From Cohnella caldifontis (GTDB taxonomy: Bacteria > Bacillota > Bacilli > Paenibacillales > Paenibacillaceae), in contig NZ_JAQZSJ010000003.1 in the NCBI RefSeq assembly GCF_029360585.1, positions 434,001-498,000 on the forward strand: 64,000 nucleotides of DNA, read 5' to 3'. The notes under the pieces are model-generated. The model was not told where the DNA came from and did not search any database. It was given only the letters and a program-made list of their open reading frames with translations. Every line of letters starts with the position of its first letter. Positions within the stretch are counted from its first letter, which is position 1. Of the stretch, positions 1 to 8,026 are shown in pieces. Made by a program: the position numbers and the translations under genes.

Positions 1-67
1 TTTAAAAATGATACTTCCAATGTTGTGGAGTATCTTTCATTATATGCTTAAACACCTATTGATGCGT

Positions 68-105
68 AGAAGTAGGTATAATAATCCTACTTCTCTTGTT
101 TTGTT
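68..105 (+). terminator. Hairpin before manC, terminator-like
   Basis: A perfect 9-bp inverted repeat (68-76 with 86-94) encloses the loop TATAATAAT and is followed by a T-rich stretch. It most simply ends transcription from a gene left of the window. The loop contains a TATAAT, but no acceptable -35 box sits 16-18 bases upstream, so I do not call a promoter. Confidence 0.45.
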
Positions 106-140
106 GGGGTCTAAGTTTTGTTACCGTGGAGGACAGCCAA

Positions 141-1526
141 ATGGAACTGATATTGTTGTCTGGAGGATCGGGAAAACGCCTTTGGCCATTATCAAATGAC
201 TCTAGATCTAAACAGTTTCTAAAAGTGTTAAATAACAATGAGATTTTGGAGTCTATGGTTCAACGAGTCTGGGGTCAGTTGCAAAAAGTTCAATTACACC
301 AATCAACGGTTATTGCAACCAGTAAGTCACAGGCGGATATTATTCATAGTCAATTAGGAGATCATGTTCCATTAATTATCGAGCCTGAGCGGCGAGATAC
401 TTTTCCTGCTATTGCGTTAGCCTCCACCTTTCTTTTTTCAATAAAAGGCGTTCGTCTAGATGATGTGATAGTGGTACTGCCCGTCGATCCCTATGTTGGA
501 ATTGAATATTTCGAAAAAATTAAGCGTCTAGAAAGCATTGTAAAAGAAACGGATGCAGAACTAGTTTTAATGGGCGTCAAACCTACCTATCCATCGGAAA
601 AGTACGGATATATCGTTCCACAGGCAACGTTAAATCAACAACAGGATTGTCTGCATGTCAGCCATTTTAAAGAGAAGCCAACGGAAAGTGAAGCACAGGA
701 ATTAATCAATCAAGACGCTTTATGGAATTGCGGAGTATTTGCTTTTAGACTTGAATTTATGATCTCTCTATTAAAAAACAAGGGTTTCCCAACTCACTAT
801 GAAGAATTGCAAGAACAATATAATCAATTGGATAAGACAAGCTTTGACTATGCGGTCGTAGAAAAAGCAAAAAAAATAAATGTACTTTCCTACACAGGGG
901 ACTGGAAAGATCTTGGTACATGGAATACCCTCACGGAAGAAATGGGCATAAAACAAATTGGTAAGGGTATTATTAGCGAGGATTCGACGAATACTCACTT
1001 AATTAATGAGTTAGATATTCCGGTAACCGTAGTGGGTATTAAAGATGCGGTGGTAGCCGCTAGCCCAGATGGCATACTTGTAACAGACAAAGCTTCGAGT
1101 CCTAGGCTTAAAGATGTGCTTAACGGTTTTAGCCAGCGTCCAATGTTTGAAGAACGTCGCTGGGGATGGTATAAAGTTCTCGATTACACGAAATATGATG
1201 AACACGAAGTACTAACCAAAAGAATTTGTATCTTGGAAGGGAAAAATTTAAGTTATCAAAAACATAATGCTCGAAAAGAGATATGGACCATAATTAAAGG
1301 CAGTGGATTATTTGCTTTTAATGGTGAAATCCATTCAGTTCAGTCGGGTGATGTGCTGGAAATTCCACTTGGGTCCATACACGGTATAAAAGCATCTACT
1401 GATTTGGAAATTATTGAAGTCCAAAGTGGATCACAGCTTGTTGAGGAGGATATAGAACGAATATTTACCTCTTGGGATGATGTTGAACAGCACTGCAAAA
1501 TATTTAGGCCGAGGACAGGCTGCTAA
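141..1526 (+). CDS. manC: Mannose-1-phosphate guanylyltransferase (type II, ManC-like)
   Basis: Makes GDP-mannose from mannose-1-phosphate and GTP in the cytoplasm. The 461-residue protein has the nucleotidyltransferase signature GGSGKRLWPLS at residues 8-18, the FKEKP motif at 176-180, and a C-terminal cupin region (about 365-450) like that of bifunctional phosphomannose isomerase/GDP-mannose pyrophosphorylases. The length suits the type II family. I chose ATG 141 because GGAGG lies just upstream (129-133) and the family N-terminus MELILLSGG begins there; an upstream in-frame extension has no family match. The gene is clearly richer in A+T than what follows, like the middle of the sugar island at 36.7-46 kb, so it may be the edge of another transferred polysaccharide block to its left. 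Whether the isomerase half is active cannot be told by eye. Confidence 0.9.
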   Translation: MELILLSGGSGKRLWPLSNDSRSKQFLKVLNNNEILESMVQRVWGQLQKVQLHQSTVIATSKSQADIIHSQLGDHVPLIIEPERRDTFPAIALASTFLFSIKGVRLDDVIVVLPVDPYVGIEYFEKIKRLESIVKETDAELVLMGVKPTYPSEKYGYIVPQATLNQQQDCLHVSHFKEKPTESEAQELINQDALWNCGVFAFRLEFMISLLKNKGFPTHYEELQEQYNQLDKTSFDYAVVEKAKKINVLSYTGDWKDLGTWNTLTEEMGIKQIGKGIISEDSTNTHLINELDIPVTVVGIKDAVVAASPDGILVTDKASSPRLKDVLNGFSQRPMFEERRWGWYKVLDYTKYDEHEVLTKRICILEGKNLSYQKHNARKEIWTIIKGSGLFAFNGEIHSVQSGDVLEIPLGSIHGIKASTDLEIIEVQSGSQLVEEDIERIFTSWDDVEQHCKIFRPRTGC

Positions 1527-1619
1527 ACTCTATATCTTATTCCAAAATCCTTTCGCAACTTTCCCTTCTCCCTTAGCGTCAAACAAACATAGAAATTGTC
1601 AGATTGGGAGAGATGCGGC

Positions 1620-2120
1620 TTGTCGAAATCGAAAAGATGGCTTGTGGCTGCTGCGGGGGTCGTCCTGTCAGGCGTTGTCGGTTTGTTCGCATTGAATAGC
1701 TCAGTCCAAGCGGATTCTTCACAGAAGACACCGGGATCGTCTGACGATCCGATCGTAACCAAAAGTTATGTGGACCAGAAAATCGCGGAGATCACGCGGA
1801 ACGGGGGGGCCAGTTCAGCAAGCGGGAGCGGCAACGGTAGCAATTCCATGGCGCTGGAGATCGTGGTGGTTCCCTCGGACAAGACCATCTACGTCAAGGC
1901 TGGCGGAGAATTGATCGTGCGGACCGGCAAAGCGATCGCGGTGAGTTCGGATACGAACGGCCTGTCGGATTTAACGGACGGACTGGATATCGCTCCCGGG
2001 AAACCGGTGAACAATAATCATTTGCTCTTATTCCCTAAGGATGGACGAGGGGTTAAGCAGGATCCGAAGACGAAGCAGGAACTGATCGTACTGGTGCGCG
2101 GCGGTTATGAATTGAAATGA
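1620..2120 (+). CDS. Small exported protein of unknown function
   Basis: I do not recognise the family. The start is TTG 1620, seven bases after GGGAGAG; it gives a classic signal peptide (SKSKR, then a hydrophobic core, ending about NSSVQA near residue 27). Starting at TTG 1596 would put charged residues before it and lacks a good ribosome site. The mature part has a short helical segment (YVDQKIAEITR), a Gly/Ser-rich linker and then a compact domain of about 90 residues with VVPSDKTIYVKAGGELIVRTG. That part resembles short secreted domains of Paenibacillaceae, but I cannot name it. 166 residues. It is followed by a strong hairpin and faces a convergent gene. Confidence 0.6.
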   Translation: MSKSKRWLVAAAGVVLSGVVGLFALNSSVQADSSQKTPGSSDDPIVTKSYVDQKIAEITRNGGASSASGSGNGSNSMALEIVVVPSDKTIYVKAGGELIVRTGKAIAVSSDTNGLSDLTDGLDIAPGKPVNNNHLLLFPKDGRGVKQDPKTKQELIVLVRGGYELK

Positions 2121-2132
2121 ACTATCTTGGAA

Positions 2133-2175
2133 AAGCAAAGGAGGTCGAGACTAAGGGTCTCGGCCTCCTTTGCTT
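2133..2175. terminator. Bidirectional terminator between convergent genes
   Basis: A 19-bp stem (2133-2151 with 2157-2175, one G-U wobble) with a five-base loop lies between two converging genes. On the reverse strand it is followed by TTTT, and on the forward strand its right arm is T-rich, so it can serve both. Confidence 0.8.
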
Positions 2176-2186
2176 ACTCCGGCATC

Positions 2187-3200
2187 TTACATTAACCACT
2201 GTAACGCAACTTCTCTGCTGACGATAATCGCACCTTTAGGCTGCACGTGATTGGTATCTCGGAAATGGTCCTTGAGAGTGAGCCCTTCGTTGGTCATGAC
2301 ATGAAATTCAACTCCGAATTCACGGGCGATCGAAGAGATTTGATCAAAGTAATCCCGTTGCTGAGCCGCGTACTTCTGTTTCACGGCCTGTTCGAACAAG
2401 CTGGACCGCGGGATCTGAAGCACAACCACCCGTACGCCGCGCTCGCGGAGATCACGCAGCAGCGCTTCAAAAGAATCCGTCTGCAGTCCGCGCAAAGTGT
2501 AATGATCGAACCATCGGGAGGCAGTATCCTGAGCGTATTCAAGCGTCAGTCCGTTCGGTTCCATCATCGTTTCCGCCCGAATGCCGCCCGGCTTCCATAC
2601 GGATGACAGCGGCTTAGGCAGCGTGCCTTTGAAGCAAGACTGCACGATCTTGGTCCAAATCGACCGCATATCGAACCCTTTCGATACCCACCCCAGCAGC
2701 AATTCCCCGTAATTGTCTTTGTTTAACGCCTGAATCCTGTCTTGCAATCCCGCATAATATCTGAAAATCGGATCGTTCGAGATGTTGTAGGAATTCAGCT
2801 GATGTTCGTTCACGACGATGATGGCTTCCTTAAGATTCGGAAGCCGATCGACGTATTTCAGGTAGGTCTGGTAAATGTCATAAGCTTTGGCTCCTGAGAC
2901 ACTAAAGTTAAAAATGCTGGAGGGATCCAACTTAGCCGTCTGGGCAAGCAATTCGGGACGCAAGGCATCTTTGCTCTGGGAATCCCCGAAAATCGCGGTT
3001 CGAATCCCCTCAGGACGGGAGTGTTGAAAGGAATACTCCAACTCCTCCAACTGTCCTACTGACGAACGGTATTCCATGCCGTAAAAGGACAAATCCCGAA
3101 ACACGTAGATTTCAACCGCCGCGAACATTACCAGAAACCCCAGAAACCCTAAGCTCAACCGCAGGCGCTTCGTTTTAGAATTGGAAGTAGATAAACGCAT
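2187..3200 (-). CDS. SGNH-hydrolase-like exported protein, partner of an MBOAT acyltransferase
   Basis: Probably takes part in O-acetylation of an extracellular polymer. A single N-terminal membrane segment (about residues 14-35) would anchor it with the rest outside. GDSQS at 72-76 fits SGNH block I (Ser74), and DTNH at 315-318 supplies the DxxH Asp/His pair of block V. This layout is like the AlgX/AlgJ or DltD-type partners that work with MBOAT proteins. Its start overlaps the 3' end of the MBOAT gene by 26 bases, so the two are translationally coupled. The polymer modified is unknown. 337 residues. Confidence 0.7.
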   Translation of the reverse strand: MRLSTSNSKTKRLRLSLGFLGFLVMFAAVEIYVFRDLSFYGMEYRSSVGQLEELEYSFQHSRPEGIRTAIFGDSQSKDALRPELLAQTAKLDPSSIFNFSVSGAKAYDIYQTYLKYVDRLPNLKEAIIVVNEHQLNSYNISNDPIFRYYAGLQDRIQALNKDNYGELLLGWVSKGFDMRSIWTKIVQSCFKGTLPKPLSSVWKPGGIRAETMMEPNGLTLEYAQDTASRWFDHYTLRGLQTDSFEALLRDLRERGVRVVVLQIPRSSLFEQAVKQKYAAQQRDYFDQISSIAREFGVEFHVMTNEGLTLKDHFRDTNHVQPKGAIIVSREVALQWLM

Positions 3201-4590
3201 AGTTACCCCCTTGCAGGTAGTAGATCAAGGTCAAAGTAATCAGCAAATAGGCGGAGCTCCGCAAGGGGAACGGAACGTGCCGCCAAACTTGGCCAATGGA
3301 GCTTTCATGCTTGCGCAGCAAATACTCGGCGACGTGCACCAAGAACAGCAACAAGACGAGCGGGAAAGTCGGGTGCCGGACGACGTTGTCCGCATGGGCA
3401 TGGAGCATTTTCCAGGTCATATCCAGTGCCATATCGATGCTGGAGGCGTGGAAGAAGACCCAGGTCCAGCTGACCACGTTGAAAAATACGAAAATCGCCA
3501 AAATACGGTACACCAAGCTTTCGCGGACAGCCGCGATCCATCGAAAACGGTTTAACCCCAAAGATAGACGATGGATGACTTGAAGCAAGCCGTGAATGCC
3601 TCCCCAGATGACGAACGTCCACATGGCACCGTGCCATAGTCCGGAGATCAGCATGGCGATCATCAGATTCAGGTATAGACGAAATGGGCCTTTGCGGTTG
3701 CCGCCAAGGCCTATGTAAATATAATCGCGGATCCAGCGGGATAGCGTGATGTGCCACCTTCGCCAAAACTCGCTCGGATTGCTGCTGAGATAAGGGGATT
3801 TGAAGTTGTCCGCAAACCGGACGCCCATCATGATTCCCAGTCCGATGGCCATGTCCGAGTAGGCGGAGAAGTCATTATAAATATAAAAGCTGAAGGTATA
3901 CGCCGCCATCCAAGATTCCGTGCCCGTTAGATGGGAGCCTTTGTCGAAAAACTCCTTTACGACTGGGGACAACTGGTCGGCGATGATGATTTTCTTGATC
4001 ATGCCGATAATAAACAAATACACGCCGTAACGGATGTCATCCCACGTGATTTTCTTGTCGGAAAGCTTGTCCAACTGGGGGATCAACTCATCGCCCCGCA
4101 TGATCGGGCCGGCAATGAGATGGGGAAACATCGAGACGAACACCCAGAACTTCAGGAACGAGCGGGTAGGCTGAGAATGTCCTCTGCGGACGTCAATCAA
4201 ATAGGAAATGAACTCGAACGTGTAAAACGAAATGCCAAGCGGCAAAACGATGGAAGCAGCGATGGAATCCGCGGCTGCGAAATGGAAACCGGTCCACAGC
4301 TTCAGGTTATCAAGAACGAACAACGTATATTTGAAAAACGCGAGATTGAGGACGTTCAGCACGATCCCGACCCAGAATAACCAGCGCCACCTTGGAATCG
4401 TCATGAGGTGTACGATAACGAAAGTCAACACCGCTGCGGCGAGGAATAAAACCAAGAAGCCTTCCGGGTGGGCAACGTAAAAAATGGCGTTGGCGGCCGC
4501 CAGCAACCAGAGACGCTGTTTTCGCAACCAAAGATAAGGGAGAAGCAGGACTAAGAAGAAAATCAGGAAGTTCGGCGAGTAGAAAAACAT
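3175..4590 (-). CDS. MBOAT-family O-acyltransferase (AlgI/DltB-like)
   Basis: A polytopic membrane protein of 471 residues that in this family moves acyl groups, usually acetyl, across the membrane to cell-surface polymers. The conserved catalytic histidine lies in SGLWHG (His320), followed by a second conserved His in the GGIHG stretch (His333); RRWHITLSRW is the other hallmark. I start at ATG 4590, which has GAGGTG seven bases before it; the longer open frame to 4746 reads polar, non-family sequence. The coupled downstream SGNH-like gene is the expected partner. A reverse-strand TATAAT at 4645-4650 may be its -10 box, but the -35 is poor. Confidence 0.85.
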   Translation of the reverse strand: MFFYSPNFLIFFLVLLLPYLWLRKQRLWLLAAANAIFYVAHPEGFLVLFLAAAVLTFVIVHLMTIPRWRWLFWVGIVLNVLNLAFFKYTLFVLDNLKLWTGFHFAAADSIAASIVLPLGISFYTFEFISYLIDVRRGHSQPTRSFLKFWVFVSMFPHLIAGPIMRGDELIPQLDKLSDKKITWDDIRYGVYLFIIGMIKKIIIADQLSPVVKEFFDKGSHLTGTESWMAAYTFSFYIYNDFSAYSDMAIGLGIMMGVRFADNFKSPYLSSNPSEFWRRWHITLSRWIRDYIYIGLGGNRKGPFRLYLNLMIAMLISGLWHGAMWTFVIWGGIHGLLQVIHRLSLGLNRFRWIAAVRESLVYRILAIFVFFNVVSWTWVFFHASSIDMALDMTWKMLHAHADNVVRHPTFPLVLLLFLVHVAEYLLRKHESSIGQVWRHVPFPLRSSAYLLITLTLIYYLQGGNYAFIYFQF

Positions 4591-4890
4591 GCAGGCACCT
4601 CGGTCAGCCGGGATGGCGCCGACATTGGGAAGTCGACTCCCTGTATTATAGCGAATTTTGGCAAACCGCAGAAGTCCGGAATGGTGAGCGTATGCATATG
4701 GTAAATAGCGGTCTTTGCATGGATTAGTTTGTCCGCGGTTTTGCAATAGAATTCACCGAAGGGGATGGCAACCGGAATTTCCTGGATAAAGATTAGTACA
4801 TTCTTCCCCGGTAACCAATAACTCATACGCCTTGGTCTGGACAGCTGAGCACATACTAAGCCCGTCATCAACCAAGGAGGTGCTTCAGCA
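4591..4890. other. 300-bp divergent intergenic region
   Basis: Separates the reverse-strand MBOAT gene from the forward spore-protein gene. I see a reverse-strand TATAAT at 4645-4650 and the sigma-G-like -10 near 4852. No convincing gene, tRNA or structured RNA is visible in the rest. Confidence 0.5.
4852..4858 (+). promoter_or_regulatory. Sigma-G-like -10 box of the spore-protein gene
   Basis: CATACTA matches the forespore sigma-G -10 consensus exactly and lies 33 bases before the start codon, with AAGGAGG at 4874-4880 between. No good -35 (MATR type) sits 17-18 bases upstream, so the call leans on the -10 and on the gene being a SASP. Confidence 0.45.
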
Positions 4891-5166
4891 ATGCCTAGCA
4901 GCAGAAACCGCAAGCTGGTGCCGGAGTGCGATCCGGCGATCCAACAGCTCAAATTCGAAGCCGCAAGCACGCTGGGGGTGCCGATCGGCGGCTCCGGCGC
5001 TGGATTCGATTCGGAAATGGCCGGAGAACTGGGCAGCACCGGAGGGGCGGGCGGTCAAGGATACCTCGGCTATTTGACGGCGCGCGAAGCCGGCTCGCTC
5101 GGCGGATATATCACGAAAAGGTTGGTCGAGCAAGCGGAGCAAACGGCGCAGAATACCATCGTTTAA
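4891..5166 (+). CDS. Alpha/beta-type small acid-soluble spore protein with Gly-rich insert
   Basis: Binds and protects DNA in dormant spores. The first part (LVPECDPAIQQLKFEAASTLG) and the last part (GSLGGYITKRLVEQAEQ) match the two conserved blocks of the SspA/SspB family. Between them lies an extra stretch of about 27 residues rich in Gly (GGSGAGFDSEMAGELGSTGG region), making this 91 residues instead of the usual 60-72. The usual GPR protease site FE-I-A-S-E reads FEAAST here, lacking the glutamate, so cleavage at germination may be altered. Excellent ribosome site AAGGAGG. A stem formed by AACGGCGC (5142-5149) and GCGCCGTT (5169-5176) at its 3' end may terminate it, though the T-tract is weak. 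Confidence 0.85.
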   Translation: MPSSRNRKLVPECDPAIQQLKFEAASTLGVPIGGSGAGFDSEMAGELGSTGGAGGQGYLGYLTAREAGSLGGYITKRLVEQAEQTAQNTIV

Positions 5167-5193
5167 CCGCGCCGTTCTAGGCTTCTTCGTCCA

Positions 5194-5222
5194 TTGACAC
5201 CCCTCGACATTTCCGTTATTAT
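5194..5222 (+). promoter_or_regulatory. Sigma-A promoter of metK
   Basis: TTGACA (5194-5199), a 17-base spacer and TATTAT (5217-5222) make a near-consensus housekeeping promoter. Transcription should begin near 5229-5231. Confidence 0.8.
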
Positions 5223-5230
5223 TTGATTCG

Positions 5231-5277
5231 AAGGTTTGTCTAACAACCTTTTCCAAGCGGAAAAGGTTCATTTTTTT
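5231..5277 (+). promoter_or_regulatory. metK leader: terminator-like hairpin with a competing 5' hairpin
   Basis: A perfect 10-bp stem (5245-5254 with 5259-5268, loop AAGC) is followed two bases later by seven T residues, the form of an intrinsic terminator, yet it lies between the metK promoter and its ribosome site. AAGGTT at 5231-5236, essentially the first bases of the transcript, can instead pair with AACCTT at 5245-5250, which would break the terminator stem. This looks like a miniature attenuator. No S-box (SAM riboswitch) can fit in the roughly 65-base leader. Confidence 0.55.
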
Positions 5278-5295
5278 ATATGGAGGTTGAAGACT

Positions 5296-6498
<1,203 letters not shown>

Positions 6499-6529
6499 AA
6501 TCTATTACCTGTCTGGATATATAGGACTA

Positions 6530-6564
6530 AAGCATCGACTCGATTCGAGCCGGTGCTTTTTTAT
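6530..6564 (+). terminator. metK terminator
   Basis: An imperfect 14-bp stem (6530-6543 with 6545-6558) followed by six T residues directly after metK. Confidence 0.75.
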
Positions 6565-6611
6565 TCTCCAATCTTCCAAAACATGCTAGTATGGGGAGGG
6601 AGGTGCTTCCA

Positions 6612-7469
6612 GTGAAAGCGAGAAAAATCTTGGCGGTGATTGCGCTTCTGACAATAGGATTCGGTTCGGGTGCAGCTTTCGGGGCCGCGAACATGGAGAA
6701 AGTCGAAGCGTTTCTGCGCAGGGACTACCAGGTTTTCGTAGACGGGAAGAAGGCGGACGTCGGTCCGGTTCTCGTATATAACAACTCCAGCTATCTTCCG
6801 ATTGCCAAAGTCGGTTCCATCCTTGGAGCGGACGTACGGTGGAACGAGGCGAACAAAGGGATTTACGTCAATCCGATCGTCACGAAGGACTCGACGGTCC
6901 CCGTAAATCCGAATTATTCCTCGATTACGATGCTCCAGCCCCAAGGCTTCAAAGCCTCCTATCGGGGCATTGAAGTGCCGGTGTTATCCGTCGTGACTTC
7001 CGATTACAAAACAACTTACTACCGTGTAAGTGATATACAGAAGCTGCAAATCAATACAAGCGGTTTGCACTTGGCACTGGAAACGAGGACAAAAGAATTG
7101 TACGTTTCCGACTCTGAACTAGCAAAAGCCATGACGGAGAAACCTGTTTTCTCCTATGTTTATGACAAATTAATTATTGGGGAAACTAATCAAGATAAGC
7201 TTGATGTCATTCAGGATTTTATTGATTTGTTACCGGAGATGTACAAGGCTTTAGGCTATAAAGATCCGCTGAATCCGCAGATGGACTATTATACCGTACC
7301 AAACGTTTTTGTCATTGACGCATTGCCCAATGACGAATACAATGTTCTGGCCTTGGAAAATTGGAATTTCAAACGTTACTGGTTGAAGCTCAAGAAGAAT
7401 GTTCTGGACAAATGGTACTTGGCCGAAAACAAAATCACCGACCTCGGCTCCAACCAACCGCAATACTGA
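6612..7469 (+). CDS. Exported protein with copper-amine-oxidase-like stalk domain
   Basis: The role is unknown; proteins of this kind sit in the cell envelope of Paenibacillaceae. GTG 6612 is chosen because GGGAGGGAGG (6594-6603) stands eight bases before it, and it gives a clean signal peptide (KARK, hydrophobic core, cleavage near AFGAAN). ATG 6591 lies upstream of that ribosome site. Residues about 35-85 form the stalk domain: YQVFVDGKKADVGPVLVYNNSSYLPIAKVGSILGADVRWNE. The remaining 200 residues match nothing I know. The 3' half (about 7080-7270) is noticeably AT-richer than the first half, hinting at a mosaic gene. 285 residues. Confidence 0.7.
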   Translation: MKARKILAVIALLTIGFGSGAAFGAANMEKVEAFLRRDYQVFVDGKKADVGPVLVYNNSSYLPIAKVGSILGADVRWNEANKGIYVNPIVTKDSTVPVNPNYSSITMLQPQGFKASYRGIEVPVLSVVTSDYKTTYYRVSDIQKLQINTSGLHLALETRTKELYVSDSELAKAMTEKPVFSYVYDKLIIGETNQDKLDVIQDFIDLLPEMYKALGYKDPLNPQMDYYTVPNVFVIDALPNDEYNVLALENWNFKRYWLKLKKNVLDKWYLAENKITDLGSNQPQY

Positions 7470-7488
7470 CATTGGAGGTCTCCCGAGC

Positions 7489-7854
7489 ATGCCGATCGAC
7501 CACCAAGCGATTATCGAACGCTGCCTGCAATGGCCTGGCGTCGCCCTGAAGCATCCCTTCGACCCGCACTTGCCCGTGCTGTTCGTCGGCAGCAAAATGT
7601 TCGCCTTGCTGGGTCGCACCGGCGAGTCGGAGAGCGTGAACCTGAAAGCCGATCCGGAAGAGGCATGGCTGCTCCGCCAACAATATCCGAACGCCGTGCT
7701 GCCGGGCTACCATATGAACAAGAAGCATTGGAATACCGTGGTGCTGGACGGCACAGTTCCGGACAGAGAGATCGCCGCCATGCTGGAGCAATCCTACCGG
7801 CTGGCGGCAGCCCGCTTGACCCGAAGCGAGAAGGAAGGCCTGTCCCTTACTTAA
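7489..7854 (+). CDS. MmcQ/YjbR family protein
   Basis: A 121-residue cytoplasmic protein of the MmcQ/YjbR (CyaY-like fold) family, often annotated DNA-binding, with no firm biochemical role. The pattern seen is the family one: an early PGV...HPFDP segment, FVGSKMFALLG, LKADPEEAWLLRQQYP, then GYHMNKKHWNTVVLDG and a C-terminal helix ending SYRLAAARL. ATG 7489 has GGAGG (7474-7478) ten bases before it. It follows the stalk-protein gene by 19 bases and may be co-transcribed with it. Confidence 0.8.
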   Translation: MPIDHQAIIERCLQWPGVALKHPFDPHLPVLFVGSKMFALLGRTGESESVNLKADPEEAWLLRQQYPNAVLPGYHMNKKHWNTVVLDGTVPDREIAAMLEQSYRLAAARLTRSEKEGLSLT

Positions 7855-7954
7855 GCACTCCTCCTATGGTCCCTGCCCCTCCGTCCGAAGACCCAATCTT
7901 CGATTCCTTCTGCAATCCGTCCCATTTCCCCTGTAACTTTTTCGTTCTCCGGGA

Positions 7955-8011
7955 GTCTATTAATTTAGGATCATAGAGAGCCGGCCAGGCTCTCTCCTAA
8001 ATTCTATAGAC
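7955..8011 (+). promoter_or_regulatory. Long leader hairpin before the glycosidase-like gene
   Basis: A nested inverted repeat of 57 bases: GTCTAT/ATAGAC outside, AATTTAGG/CCTAAATT in the middle (7962-7969 with 7996-8003), AGAGAGCC/GGCTCTCT inside (7975-7982 with 7988-7995), loop GGCCA. Only a five-base bulge and a small internal loop interrupt about 22 pairs. It ends five bases before the ribosome site of the next gene. It has no T-tract, so it is more likely a leader structure or operator than a terminator. Confidence 0.55.
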
Positions 8012-8026
8012 AAATAGGAGATAGGA

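Noticed and set aside
77-82. TATAAT before manC as a promoter
   Set aside because: Lies in a hairpin loop and has no -35 at a workable distance.
5167-5295. SAM (S-box) riboswitch before metK
   Set aside because: Leader from the promoter is too short and the S-box conserved core is not seen.
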